Shown here one piece after another: positions 22,201-29,758 of a DNA stretch of 37,778 bases; the stretch's first letter is position 1; the number at the start of each line of letters is the position of its first letter. Origin of the DNA: Hemicentrotus pulcherrimus (lineage: Eukaryota > Echinodermata > Echinoidea > Camarodonta > Strongylocentrotidae); assembly GCA_003118195.1 (NCBI GenBank), contig BEXV01001300.1:19001-56778 (forward strand), written 5' to 3'. The notes beneath the pieces were generated by a model. That model saw nothing but the letters and a program-made list of their open reading frames with translations. It was not told where the DNA came from and searched no databases. The position numbers were made by a program, and so were the translations under genes.

Positions 22201-25200
22201 GTTCCCAAATCAGTCTCCTAAATCAGTCTCTCAAAGTTACAGGGATAGGGTATTGGGAATGTCATTGATCAGAGATATCGAGGTCCCACCCCACCAATGT
22301 ACAGTATGTTGAAGGAATCCGGTAACGTTGTCTCAGATTCTGAAACAAATCCTGGATTTAGCTCATGCTGCAATGATAATTATAAACCTTTAGGTCAGTC
22401 AGAAACCCAATGACAAGATATTTATGATTGGAAATCGAAAACAAATTTTGCGTTTGACAAATGGTTTTCATAACACTATAGTCTATTGGGGAAAACGAGT
22501 ATGGTAAAGCTGGTCACTCAAAGACTTTTACTTTTTTGAGGAACTTCTTGATCATTTTGAAGCGCGATTTGTTAAAGCTTCAATATTATACCATATCACA
22601 GACACTGATAACACGTAGGGCCGTGCATCTCACATTTAACATTGTTATAAACGGTTAAATGAATCTTCAGCAAGATTTTATTGGATGGATGTATATCCAA
22701 CACTTTCTCAACATAGTGTACTTGTTAATTACAAGCATCCAATTTGGGAACGACTTATTTTAATCACTATCATTATCAGTCAACTAATCTAGGACCAGCC
22801 TATTATGGATGCATTATCTCATCTACAATGTACATCAACTGGTACAGGAAATACTGTTCTGTTGACAAGTGGTAAAAGGATGATTTTCTCATAACAAATC
22901 TTATGAAGGGTTTTGTTTTTTGTTATCATAATTAGTTTTTTTTTGTTTTTTTTTTTTGTTGATTGTCTGTTTGTTGTTTTCTTGTTGATCAAGGCTCTTT
23001 GATTGCTCTTCAGAACTGAATCATTTACCACTCCAGTAAATATTTTGGCCGATGTACATGAACGTTGCTGACACATTTTTTCTTTTTTTGCAGACATGTT
23101 TCCATGACCCTCAGTGTTGCATTATGATTGTAACATTTAATGTTTTTCCTGCCTTTTTATTTAATTTTGTTGTTGTTGCTGCCTCTTCTTATCTCTTTTA
23201 AAAAAAAATTGCCTTTATGATTGTTTGTAAATATTGTGATTGTGTTTGATTTAAAAAAAATATTAAACAAAATCTTAAACAAAAATGTGAATAAGAAACA
23301 TTGATGACGTGTCACATACAGGCTGGTCACATACCTTCTTTTGTTGTCACTCTGGACCTGGGTTGCTAGGAGACCGAATATTGTATAACAACCAAACTGT
23401 GTGAATGTCAGATACCAGCCATAAGACTTGAAATCATCAAAACTAAAGATTAATTCCTGAAATCACAATTAAAGAAATAGAATTGTACCATAGTAACATT
23501 TATATACAGTTAACAGGATAACGTGTGAATCAAATACCTACTGCACGGACATTTGGGATGGGCAGGTAGTCAGGTACATGTACACTAGAATCTTATGCAG
23601 GTTTACAGGTATGATGGGGGTTGTGTGCCTGGGCGCTTAATAAAAATAAGCCTGTCACTTTTGCCTTAGTTTTTATAGCCTGTCTGACACTAGTTTGGCC
23701 AGGGGGATTAGACCTCCTTGCAAGGTCACTGATACATGTAGGTGGTTATCTCATCAAATCAGCTCTCAATTAACATAAGAAAAAGAGGAGCATGGGGGGC
23801 CCAATAGGCACCGAGTAGGCATTGTTTGCTATATTGTGGGCGCAAGTAGTAGTACAGTGGGGCTTTGAATAAAACAATGAATCAAATATCACCAACAATT
23901 ATAATATTTGTCTTCTTTTATGTTATTTATGTTATTTAACAGTGTGGAAGTCCTAAAAGATTGATTAAATATTGTACATAAACTTCTTTAATTTTTTTTT
24001 AAAAAACTGTCTGGATCCACAACCTGTCCAGACACACAACATCAGGGTGTACAGTATATGTAGAGGGTTGTACACTACAATGGCCACACTGTAAATTATA
24101 TAACACAAACAGAAGTCCTATATTCTACCCTGGACCATTTTATGCCTAACCCAAACCTTAAAAACTATGAACCAAATTTAAAACCCAATTGCAGCATTAA
24201 TCTTTTTCCTAAATTTTGATGAAATAAGGCCCAGAACAAGTGTCAGATCACCGTATACATTTATTAGTCTTACAAATTATGATCATTCTCCTACATGTAT
24301 AACAGAATTTCATGAGAGCATTTAATCTCTTTTATAAACTAAAAGTGTACATTGTATCCACCCCTATGAAGAGAGAACTACATGTAAAATAAGTGAAGAT
24401 GACTGGGGAAAATTTGAATGAATTGGGAAAAAAAGAAGAAACTTATGAATTGTTAAAAGTTGAAGTCAATAGAGGCACTTCAATTGACTTAATCTGTAAT
24501 GTCACTGGGATGTATTGCAGGACAATACTTTTGTTCAGTTGATGTACATGTATGACTCAGGAGTTCATTTTTTCTAGGACTATATACATTTAATATTTAG
24601 TATTTACATATATTTTGAGTAGCACCTCAAAGACGAAAGCACTTACATAAATTTAGGAGAAAAACATGAATCAATTTGTACAGGTACAGTGTTAATGGCA
24701 AATGGACGAGTTGTCTAAGACGTTACAATCCACCGAACAAATTGCCAAAATAAGGCCCGCGCAGCACTCAAGTCTGACTTCATTTTTTCCCCCTTCACAC
24801 CTCTTATCTGTTAATCCATAGAAGACCAGGTAGTGTTTCACAAAGATCTCAAGTTGAACTTATCTTTAAGTTGGTCTTAAATATTATGGAGAGCCATTTG
24901 TACATGTAGCCTTAAAAGAAAGTATAAAATTATTACTACATGTACATGTATATTCAAAAGCAAAAATTGAAGTATTTAAGACTTTTTTTATAAATTCCAC
25001 ATCAAGAACATAAACTCTCCTTGATAATAGAAAATATGAATGATTTGAATCAACATTTTATGCCTTTTAAAATAACTTTTAAAAACTATTTTCAAAGATG
25101 CTAACAGCTTTCCATAACTGTTAAGTTCAACTTTAATAGAGATAAGTTCAACTTTATAGGATCTTTATGAAACACCCCTACATATTTTAGTTTGTACACA

Positions 25201-26946
25201 GCTTTTAATTTAGGTGACTTTTTGAGCAGTGGATCTGATATGAAGTTTCATTGATGAATGAGCTGTACATGTATAAACATCCAACATGGCATTTACATAA
25301 GTACAGTCAATCCTGTCTATAGCAACCGCCCAGGGGAAACACAATGAGTGGTCTTTGTAGACAGGTTCCTTTAGTACATGTTTCAATGAGAAACCATTTT
25401 CCTGGGAAACAAAATGTGGTCTTTGCAGACAGGTGGTCACTAAAGCAGGTTTGACTGTATGAGCATGAAGTTGACTCAATCTTGCTGGAAATCCCATGCA
25501 CTCAGCGCACACATAATTCAGATTAATGAGACTACACAACGCACTCAGGTGGCATGGGAGTTTGGACCAAACTTTTCAACTACTTCTCGTCATATGGCGA
25601 GAATGAGGCCAATTTGAAGCGCAATCCTTATCAAGTTATCAGGGGACATTTTTTTGTCTACGACTGATATTCTTCCAATAGTTTTATACGTGTATCACAA
25701 GAACTAAACCTTCTATTAATATAGTTTTACCATATCCCACTCATGATAACCATTTCATTGTAACACTTTGAAGCTTTGGAAAAAGAAAATCTAGCTGATT
25801 GGATATTTGAATACCAAGTAGCCATTGTAAACAAGTACCTTTGGGGTCGCTCAGCAGCAACAATATTCACGCGAAAACAAAAGCGTTTACAGTATCCCTG
25901 ACAATAAAAAGCGTCTGGGTTTTTTTTTTTTTTTTTGTACTCTGCATGCTCTAGCACACATATTGTCACAATGATATGTTTTTTATATTGATTCAATTCC
26001 ATTCAAGTGTATCTGCAAAACACAATTAGACAGAGAAGGGAAAACAAAATGATTTCCTGAAACTTTGCACATGCTACTATACTCCATCATCGCCATGTAA
26101 AATCAATGCAGAATACATCTTTTTTACAAACCCAACATGTGAAATAGACAGTACATAAACTACCTATCAAAATAGCAATTTTAAAAAGGAGTTCAGAATT
26201 ACTGTACTTGCAGTCTCCAGACGGTTCCTCTTAGAATGCAGATTCATCAAAAGAATTCAAGGTTAGCTCTAAACCCCATTTAAATTGCCAAAAATGATCA
26301 TTAAACATGGGAGTAAAGTTTGGACTTATGTTGCTCTTTTCTATATAAAATTTGGTCAAAAATATACCTTCAAAGCAAAATAAACTCCAAATGAGGGTGC
26401 ATATTTTGTTTTTCTCGACCCCCACCAGCATTGAAAGGGTTATTAACCATTGATGCAAAGGGGCACTTCTTTGAATGATGAATAAGAGTTGGGTCAATAG
26501 ACCCACAGTTACATGCACACTTGTATGACTTCACAAAATGATTTGTTTACCTGACAATATCCATAGATCAGGAAGAAGAAGAAAATGGACCCCATAAGGA
26601 AGAAAAACTGGAAGCTAGTAGACCATGTTGAAAGAGGAAGCCCGACAACGTAGAACACATCGCGCTGGTTGCTCGAATCTTTCGTCCCTTTATCATCATC
26701 TGCAGAACCTCCCATGTTCACGACACGCTGTCCATTTGCCGCTCCTGACCCTGCGTCCCCCTTGGAGGGTAGAACGGAAGACCTCGCCCCCTGGGCATGG
26801 TTCGGATCGGGCAACTCCATCAGGTAGGTTGCTGCCTCACGATACTTGAAGCTGTCGTTGAGCTTCGAGGCTGATGTCTGGCGGGTTGTGAGAGTCCGGT
26901 TGGCTGGGACACGGCCCACTAGCCGAGGCTTGTGTGGGTTCGACAT
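10731..26946 (-). CDS. SLC35B3: SLC35B3/PAPST2 orthologue, Golgi PAPS transporter (9 coding exons, complete)
   Basis: Predicted role, from the family: a multi-pass antiporter of the nucleotide-sugar-transporter (SLC35/NST) superfamily. It imports 3'-phosphoadenosine 5'-phosphosulfate from cytosol into the Golgi lumen for sulfotransferases acting on glycosaminoglycans, glycoproteins and lipids. CDS, minus strand: 26946-26551, 23456-23335, 20277-20123, 19080-18973, 17660-17563, 16845-16753, 15953-15842, 14074-14005, 10893-10731. The sum is 1317 nt, 438 aa plus TGA; every junction is GT-AG and in frame. Human SLC35B3, recalled at 401 aa, matches in order: LIYGYCQELIFSF, LGYLNYPTQVIFKCCKLIPV, ALGADAVIGNVQEKAMK, VLYSYSIGFV, FGALITVT, YVWSGTLVIFGIFLNVYSKN. 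PAPST1 (SLC35B2) is the nearest alternative, but VIGNVQEKAMK and NVYSKN fit B3. The hydrophilic N-terminus (about 110 residues) is longer than in human. The N gap is intronic. Introns are unusually rich in mobile elements. The 5' UTR start is unknown. Confidence 0.95.
10963..11048. mobile_element. Pogo/Tigger-like MITE, copy 2 (internally deleted)
   Basis: 86 bp with the same CAGTCAAACCTG/CAGGTTTGACTG ends and flanking TA as the other two copies; the centre is shortened. It lies 70 nt upstream of the exon 9 acceptor on the sense strand. Confidence 0.85.
11391..11530 (+). mobile_element. tRNA-derived SINE fragment
   Basis: GAGTTGGCTCAGTTGGTTAA resembles tRNA box A with D-arm, and CGATTTAAATCCAGCCC, about 35 nt further on, resembles a decayed box B. 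It is too diverged for a working tRNA. Confidence 0.6.
11571..11843 (+). pseudogene. LINE reverse-transcriptase C-terminal fragment
   Basis: The 90-codon frame contains FMGHITRKEGLENLALTGKI followed by GRISRGRRRILWMDSLQKLK. The pattern GHxxRxExLENLxLTGKIxGxxSRGRxRxxxxDSL is common at the end of ORF2 in non-LTR retrotransposons. Upstream codons are interrupted by stops, so this is a 5'-truncated dead copy lying antisense in SLC35B3 intron 8. It ends in a TAG, after a short KxRYGTQ tail. Confidence 0.75.
12000..12110. repeat. Dispersed repeat family C, copy 1
   Basis: Shares order and wording with 33851-33955: GACTGC..GCAGTC, AAAATGATGCCTC, CAAACCAAAA-like text, TTTGATT.TAATCCATCT. It lacks the downstream part of the other copy. 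Confidence 0.7.
12141..12171. repeat. Perfect 12-bp GC-rich hairpin
   Basis: CCGGGACCCGAC (12141-12152), 7-nt loop, GTCGGGTCCCGG (12160-12171). It is a GC-rich island in AT-rich intron 8, flanked by CGGTACGGTCGATC. Confidence 0.85.
12490..13405. mobile_element. Long inverted repeat, roughly 0.4-kb arms
   Basis: Left arm about 12490-12902, right arm about 13000-13405. Matching blocks include AGAAGTTTCGATACGGATAG, TCTCGGAAAAATGCGCAGTG, AATCATTAAAAACTAC, CAATTGGAAAGACAACTACT and ATAGTTGTCCAAGAAAAG. By eye identity is well above 80 percent with several small indels. The spacer is about 100 nt. It lies in SLC35B3 intron 8. I recognise no transposase and no clear target duplication; it is a fold-back element of unknown class. 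Confidence 0.88.
13480..13564. mobile_element. 'CACAAAG' MITE, subfamily 2, solo end (copy E)
   Basis: AATGGCTCTCCATAATATTT onward to GGATCTTTGTGAAACACCCC is the reverse complement of the left end of the copy at 24832. The partner end is missing, so the element is truncated, perhaps by arrival of the neighbouring long inverted repeat. Confidence 0.75.
13593..13988. mobile_element. 396-bp MITE next to exon 8, dense in TGCGTCA
   Basis: Perfect 20-bp terminal inverted repeats: TGTCATTTGTAAGACGCACC at 13593-13612 and its complement at 13969-13988. The inside repeats GTGCGTCA/TGACGCAC or near forms about ten times. The right end is 16 nt from the exon 8 donor (14004). Confidence 0.88.
14005..14074 (-). 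CDS. SLC35B3: SLC35B3 coding exon 8
   Basis: This small 70-nt exon encodes residues 362-384 plus two bases of Gln385. The translation VTTTRKTVTMILSFLLFSKP matches human VTTGRKAMTIVLSFIFFAKP, the conserved TTxRK..T motif and helix of SLC35B transporters. The acceptor is GTTTCAG|TA, the donor GCA|GTAAGTA. A MITE with perfect 20-bp inverted ends begins 17 nt into the downstream intron. Confidence 0.95.
14359..14473 (+). repeat. Start of dispersed MITE D, running into the gap
   Basis: Matches 31510-31622 over about 110 bp (AACATTGTT, AGATAGTGGT, TAAGGTAGTGACTTC, AAGATAATCTGAAAATTT, GTGAAAACGGACCATTA). The complete sister continues for about 410 bp more, predicting part of what the gap should contain. 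Confidence 0.85.
14474..15153. other. Assembly gap (680 N)
   Basis: Unsequenced; the size may be an estimate. It lies in SLC35B3 intron 7, so no coding exon needs to be hidden here: exons 7 and 8 join in frame and match the human protein without loss. Confidence 1.
15605..15625. repeat. Perfect 10-bp palindrome
   Basis: GAGTGTCCTT, one C, then AAGGACACTC. It is followed by a short GT-rich run (15646-15667). Confidence 0.8.
15842..15953 (-). CDS. SLC35B3: SLC35B3 coding exon 7
   Basis: The exon encodes residues 325-361 plus one base of Val362. The translation starts HPVETYVYAVLFSLSGYMG and ends FGALITVT, matching human NPVRTYGYAFLFSLTGYFG and FGALIAVT; it contributes about one and a half membrane helices. 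The acceptor is TTATCAG|CAC, the donor ACGG|GTAAGA. The intron that follows contains the assembly gap. Confidence 0.95.
16100..16265. repeat. (AGT/GTA)n compound microsatellite
   Basis: Imperfect trinucleotide array in intron 6. The poly-Ser, poly-Val and poly-Leu frames here are artefacts of the unit. Confidence 0.95.
16388..16664. mobile_element. 'CACAAAG' MITE, subfamily 2, copy C
   Basis: Bounded by GGGGGGTGTATCACAAAGAT and ATCTTTGTGAAACACCCCCC. Inside are AATATTATGGAGAGC near the left and TTAAGTCCAACTTAG near the right, as in copies D and E. It lies 88 nt from the exon 6 donor. Confidence 0.85.
16753..16845 (-). CDS. SLC35B3: SLC35B3 coding exon 6
   Basis: The exon encodes residues 294-324, exactly 31 codons, phase 0 at both ends. 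It begins VLYSYSIGFVIIFIGLVAHG, aligning to human VLYSYSIGFVYILLGLTCTS, a membrane helix. The acceptor is TTTACAG|GTT, the donor CAA|GTAAGTA. Because it is symmetric, skipping this exon would keep the reading frame but remove a membrane helix. A MITE lies 88 nt into the following intron. Confidence 0.95.
16860..17562. other. SLC35B3: Intron 5; no repeat family assigned
   Basis: AT-rich intron. I see no exon-like segment or recognisable mobile element. Confidence 0.5.
17563..17660 (-). CDS. SLC35B3: SLC35B3 coding exon 5
   Basis: The exon encodes residues 261-293, with the family-diagnostic ADAVIGNVQEKAMK motif, identical over that stretch to human. A membrane helix (IILISLALGADAVIG) leads into a charged loop (QEKAMKAHRASSSEV). 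The acceptor is TTTTCAG|GTATT, the donor GTA|GTAAGTT, phase 0. On the sense strand the acceptor is preceded by a long CU-rich tract 53-242 nt upstream (see the GA-rich repeat), a typical setting for PTB-type binding; any regulatory effect is inference. Confidence 0.96.
17715..17903. repeat. (GA)n-rich tract; CU-rich on the SLC35B3 sense strand
   Basis: An almost pure purine run of about 190 nt on +. In the pre-mRNA this is a CU-rich tract beginning 53 nt upstream of the exon 5 acceptor. Overlapping Leu/Ser/Phe-rich and Arg/Glu-rich frames are artefacts. Confidence 0.93.
18300..18540 (-). repeat. Dispersed repeat family A, copy 2
   Basis: Inverted partner of 1481-1716, about 17 kb away (see that entry for matching blocks). 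It is joined directly to a family B copy at the shared TTCTGTGTACAGTG. Confidence 0.85.
18511..18700 (-). repeat. Dispersed repeat family B, copy 2
   Basis: Partner of 9040-9235 in the same orientation. The minus-strand frame reads FWSCDCIVKEKLWNRPEKVD, LAYK, then LQGSEIIKMIRNLAKS, close to the first copy's peptide. Confidence 0.75.
18973..19080 (-). CDS. SLC35B3: SLC35B3 coding exon 4
   Basis: The exon encodes the end of Gly225, residues 226-260 and one base of Gly261. The acceptor is GTTCAG|GTAAGC: the exon itself starts with GTAAGC, so the exact acceptor edge was chosen by frame (CAA G|GT AAG, giving Gln-Gly-Lys as in human QGK). The translation includes CAAICMSVGLIFFTLADST, matching human AAICMSLGLIWFTLADST, a membrane helix plus lumenal loop. 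The donor is ACAG|GTAAGC. Confidence 0.94.
19091..19749. other. SLC35B3: Intron 3, no recognised element
   Basis: Between exon 4 and the SINE tail I see only ordinary AT-rich sequence with a few open frames that lack recognisable domains. Confidence 0.5.
19750..20119 (-). mobile_element. tRNA-derived SINE abutting exon 3 donor
   Basis: On the minus strand: tRNA-like head with GACGAGTGGTTATG and box B GTGGTTCAAGTCCCACC, then GCACTAATGTC and GCAAGACATTGATCTA, shared with the SINE at 31176. The tail contains AAAGCGCTTTGAGAG and ends in ATTATTGTTATT. The 5' end lies about ten bases after the donor of SLC35B3 exon 3, in the same orientation as the gene. Confidence 0.88.
20123..20277 (-). CDS. SLC35B3: SLC35B3 coding exon 3
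   Basis: The exon encodes residues 173-225 (split codons at both ends). It holds the most conserved stretch of the family: SNASLGYLNYPTQVIFKCCK followed by LIPVMIGGVLIQG, which carries the KCCK-LIPV signature region of PAPS transporters and two membrane helices. The acceptor is TTGCCAG|A. The donor is CAAG|GTACAA, which departs from GTRAGT at +4 to +6; a SINE begins about ten bases into the intron. A MITE sits some 58 nt upstream of the acceptor. Read-through of this donor would quickly enter SINE sequence. Confidence 0.94.
20335..20627. mobile_element. 'CACAAAG' MITE, subfamily 1, copy B
   Basis: Left end GGGGGATGTTTCACAAAGAC, then CTAAGATCAACTTTAAGTTG; right end GCCTGCCATAGTTAAGTCCA, then CTTAAAGTCGAT and AAACACTCCCC. 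Closest to copy A at 10339. It sits 58 nt upstream of the exon 3 acceptor. Confidence 0.85.
20628..21372. other. SLC35B3: Intron 2, no recognised element
   Basis: AT-rich sequence; short frames without recognisable domains. Confidence 0.5.
21377..21918. mobile_element. TTAA-flanked MITE (542 bp) with central palindrome
   Basis: TTAA at 21373-21376 and 21919-21922. Ends AGGAGTCACACCAAGAA and (complement of right end) AGGAGCTACACAAAGAA. The core folds back twice: GTCACACCCTGGACA (21587-21601) with 21687-21701, and GGCTGCTAGCTTCCGCTT (21617-21634) with 21655-21672, both perfect. A CRE palindrome TGACGTCA is at 21583-21590. TTAA targets are typical of piggyBac, but the ends do not look like the usual CCC-type piggyBac ends. 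Confidence 0.85.
21923..23334. other. SLC35B3: Intron 2, T-rich, no gene
   Basis: 22910-22990 has long T-runs on + (A-runs in the pre-mRNA). No repeat family assigned. Confidence 0.5.
23335..23456 (-). CDS. SLC35B3: SLC35B3 coding exon 2
   Basis: The exon encodes residues 133-172 plus two bases of codon 173. The acceptor is TTTCAG|GAATTA; the donor is AAGAAG|GTATGTG. The translation begins ELIFSFDDFKSYGWYLTF, which aligns without gaps to human ELIFSVEGFKSCGWYLTL and includes the second membrane segment. It ends in the basic QSDNKRR loop. The phase-2 junction is completed by the single A that opens exon 3. Confidence 0.95.
23690..23880. repeat. Dispersed repeat family E, copy 1
   Basis: Matches 28690-28815 (GGTTATCTCATCAAAT, AGCTCTCAATTAAC, TAAGAAAAAG, ATCATGGGG-like) and then 29759-29785 (AGTAGT.CAGTGGGGCTTT), which in the other copy are separated by about 0.93 kb. 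Confidence 0.75.
23881..24831. other. SLC35B3: Intron 1, no gene recognised
   Basis: AT-rich intron sequence with TACATGTA-type palindromes; no element boundaries seen. Confidence 0.5.
24832..25179. mobile_element. 'CACAAAG' MITE, subfamily 2, copy D
   Basis: Starts GTGTTTCACAAAGATCTCAA and ends GGATCTTTATGAAACACCCC. The interior ATATTATGGAGAGCCATTTG and CATCAAGAACAT are shared with copy C. It is longer than C because of insertions near the ends. Confidence 0.85.
25304..25457. mobile_element. Pogo/Tigger-like MITE, copy 3
   Basis: 154 bp, CAGTCAATCCTG to CAGGTTTGACTG, flanked by TA. Its interior matches copy 1 in reverse orientation (GACAGGTTCCTTTAGTACAT). Confidence 0.85.
25460..26548. other. 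SLC35B3: Intron 1, no gene recognised
   Basis: AT-rich intron with a T-run at 25920-25936. Frames here lack recognisable domains. Confidence 0.5.
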
Positions 26947-26948
26947 GC
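26551..26948 (-). CDS. SLC35B3: SLC35B3 coding exon 1 (start codon, cytosolic tail, TM1)
   Basis: The exon encodes residues 1-132. ATG is at 26946-26944, preceded by a pyrimidine-leaning stretch and CAG, so I read an acceptor (AG at 26950-26949) and a 2-nt UTR before the ATG. An upstream in-frame Met at 27036 would add 30 residues but lies across this acceptor, so I prefer 26946. Residues 1-110 are polar, rich in Ser, Asn, Gly and Asp, and likely cytosolic. Residues about 112-131 form the first membrane helix, ending in IYGYCQ like the human IYGYLQ. The donor is CAG|GTAAAC at 26550, phase 0. GC content is clearly higher than in the flanking introns. Confidence 0.93.
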
Positions 26949-27331
26949 CTGAGTGGAGATATAAGGGTGCCAGTAAGTTAAGCCCCCCATGTAATATCCA
27001 AGCTTCACATATTCTACAGGTAGTCTTTTCACTCATGGTACATACAGCTAACCTAGTTTATACAGGTTTTGAGAAGAATGCTAAAAATGTCAGAGAAAAC
27101 AATCTAAACCATGAGATTCAAAAGAGGGGAGGGGGGTACGCTTTTTAATTGATGAGTACCGGTACACTTTTGGGACAGTGGAATAACAACATACACTGTA
27201 AGAAGCCTGTTTGCATGCTTCAGGTCCCAGTTCCCCCTTTCCCCTCCCACAACTTACAAAAAAATGCTCTCTGGCTCCTGGTTACATGGGATAAAGGTGC
27301 TGAAATGATTATATTGCAAATCTTTATCAAA

Positions 27332-27452
27332 TAATAACAATAAAAATAACAACAATGATAATAACGATAATAACAACAATAATAACAACAATGATAATAA
27401 CAATAACAACAACAATAATAACAATGATAATGATAATAATAATTATAATTAT
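27332..27452. repeat. (AAT/AAC)n compound microsatellite
   Basis: Imperfect trinucleotide array of ATA, AAC and ATG units ending in AATTATAATTATAAT. Confidence 0.95.
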
Positions 27453-27555
27453 AATGTCAAATATACTTCTTCTATTAAAAGTCTATAGATGTAATTGAAA
27501 GTGCCTCATATCACAGAATATGGCATACAAAGCACATTTAACATTGTCTAATAAT

Positions 27556-27722
27556 CTTATGTTATTCTCTGTTTCTTCCTTCTATCACTTTCTTTCATGT
27601 TATTCTTTGTTTTTATCATTCTATCACTTTCCCTTTCTGTCTTTCCTTATGTTATTCTTTGTTTCTTCCTTTTATCACCTTCTCTTATGCTATTCTTTGT
27701 GTTTATCCTTCTATCATTTTCT
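27556..27722. repeat. Degenerate minisatellite, 37-52-bp units
   Basis: ATGTTATTCTTTG-type unit starts recur near 27558, 27597, 27649 and 27686, each followed by TTTATC or TTCCTT and TCTATCACTTTC-like text. Confidence 0.85.
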
Positions 27723-27750
27723 TCAGGGACGACGGCTAGCCGCGCTCCTA

Positions 27751-27764
27751 AAGTCACGTGACTT
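27751..27764. promoter_or_regulatory. E-box/CLEAR-type palindrome
   Basis: AAGTCACGTGACTT is a perfect 14-bp palindrome around CACGTG, the form bound by USF and MITF/TFE factors. It lies about 800 bp upstream of the first coding exon. Function is inference. Confidence 0.45.
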
Positions 27765-27804
27765 AATATCGCAATGTTTCAGCTGCGAGCCTTTATACTA
27801 GCCA

Positions 27805-27935
27805 TACACGCCCAAAAATCACACTTCGGTTTGGAATGTTTCAGGTTTGGCATTTTTGCCGGTAAAGCGTAGTTGCCTTGGTAACATCACTGAAACATCG
27901 CGGTCGGGCTCCGGTTTGGCATTTTTTGGCGTGTT
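27805..27935. repeat. Short inverted-ended segment with RFX X-box
   Basis: Left CACGCCCAAAAAT and right ATTTTTTGGCGTG are near complements. Inside, GTTGCCTTGGTAAC (27872-27885) fits the X-box consensus GTNRCC-NN-RGYAAC bound by RFX factors. It could be a promoter patch or a tiny MITE that carries an X-box. Confidence 0.5.
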
Positions 27936-28689
27936 TGGATGACAGTGTAAATGGCCCTACTATCTAGAACGCCTTCTAAAGTTAAACGTTCGCAATGAAA
28001 GGGATCAATAAAAGTTTACTGCAGTGAAGCGTATTGATAGGAACCTCCTTTTGCTCACTGAACCACCCAAAACCGCCCGTCCGATTTCGTCCGTTTTCAA
28101 CGCACTATAGTATCCATTCTAGGGTCTACCGTTATAATGTTTTATGTGCGTAATACTTGCGATGTCTACAGTACGATTTTTGCATAGAAAAATAGCTCAT
28201 GTTTTATGTTTTTCAGTAAAATGTCAAAATGAGAGCAATCTGGCAACATGTTCCAGTGAAAAACAGGCCATTTAAAAAAAATCTGCAGTTACTAATGGGT
28301 TAAAGGTGCTCTGATATAATATGCTCTAGCAACAATTGCTCTTTATTTCGTTTCATCTACAATGTACATGTAATATACAGTGTGTCCCACAAGAAATAAA
28401 ACCCCAAAATGATTGGTCTTTGTAAAGAAACTATGAGATGTATAAATATAATCCCTTGCTTAAAGCTGTATGCTTTCTAATGATACATTGATCACATTTC
28501 ATCCACAAACACTTCATTGGACAACATATTTTTCAAAATTGCATGTCATAATCCATTTTCGCCTGATTTTTTGTAAAACCATGAAAACATTAGTGTCATT
28601 TGAATGTGAACCTGACATAAAGGAAATACAAGCTTGTATTAAAGGATTGGGCATGATTTCCATTGTGGGATGATGTGCATTTAAATATG
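27936..28689. other. No gene recognised
   Basis: 27960-28140 is richer in CpG than the surroundings. No convincing exon on either strand. Confidence 0.45.
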
Positions 28690-28818
28690 GCCACTGACAG
28701 ATGATTATCTCATCAAATTAGCTCTCAATTAACGTAAGAAAAAGGGGATCATGGGGACCAATGGTTTAATACCGCTTAGGCATGCTTTGCTACATGCATA
28801 TTGAGGGCCCAAATAGCT
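28690..28818. repeat. Dispersed repeat family E, copy 2 (left part)
   Basis: Matches 23730-23845; the continuation resumes at 29759 after an apparent insertion. Confidence 0.7.
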
Positions 28819-28822
28819 TTAA

Positions 28823-29754
28823 AGGTGAAATTCAAAGAAGATCACAAATTTGTCAACTAGAAACTGGTAAGCTAACAGATGGCCATCGTACAAGTTTTAC
28901 ATGTAGGTCAACTACATATCAGGTGATTTATAAAAATACAAATAAAACCACCTCCGTAGCAGCTGGGATATATACAAGAGATCCGCCGGAAAATTTACAA
29001 TGTTTTAATGACGTCACTATATGGACCGACACTGCCCAAGCAGACGACATCCCATAGAGAATAAACATAATCGCAAAGCTATTATTTCTCAAATTATAAT
29101 GAGTTTAGTGTATAAATGTAATGGCATGTCAAACCATTAAAAAGGGGATATGACCCGATTCTGATAACTAAAATCTTTTGCTTGTAAATACACAGGATAG
29201 GGGTTAATTAACAATCAAAGAAACCAGACTTTCAAATTGAAAAAATCCCGGAATGATATAAGGGTGGCATTTGTTCCCTGTTGAAACGCCGAACATACCC
29301 CGGTGCGTGAAGCTGAATACACAATGGCGTCTTATTTTGTTTACAAGCGACATGTTCCTTTATTTTTGTATCGCTGCATTTGTCATCAAAATAAAAAAAT
29401 GCGCTGGGTTTAGAGTGAGGCAATAGATTATACATTTAGCCTGACGGTAGTGAAGTAAGAGAAAGAACTCGAGAGAAGTTGAACACAGGCACTGCAAATT
29501 AATGTATGAGATGTCATGGGACATCATCTGCTTGAGAAAGCCATGTCCATACTGTGATCTCACACAATCTCAGCAGCATTCGGAGAGCTCTTCAGGTGCT
29601 ATGCCGGGGGCTTTATTTAAGCGTTTTGTAATTTATAATAATTGTTACTTTGAACGTTTTCAAGCATTGAATTTTGATAACCTTGTCGAATCAAAGTTTC
29701 AACTTTGCAATAATGAACATAAAGTTAGTTTTTAAAATCAATGAATAATCTACT
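28823..29754. mobile_element. Probable TTAA-flanked insertion (932 bp)
   Basis: Interrupts repeat family E. TTAA is at 28819-28822 and 29755-29758; removing the insert with one TTAA restores a continuous match to copy 1. The ends (AGGTGAAATTC and, complemented, AGTAGATTATTC) are only weakly inverted. No transposase frame. TGACGTCA-type CRE text is near 29006. Confidence 0.55.
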
Positions 29755-29758
29755 TTAA

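Noticed and set aside
26947..27036. Upstream Met at 27036 as the SLC35B3 start
   Set aside because: A plausible splice acceptor lies immediately before the later ATG at 26946, and the added 30 residues resemble no known N-terminus.
27520..27801. Membrane protein rich in Phe, Leu and Ser
   Set aside because: It is a translation of the pyrimidine-rich minisatellite.
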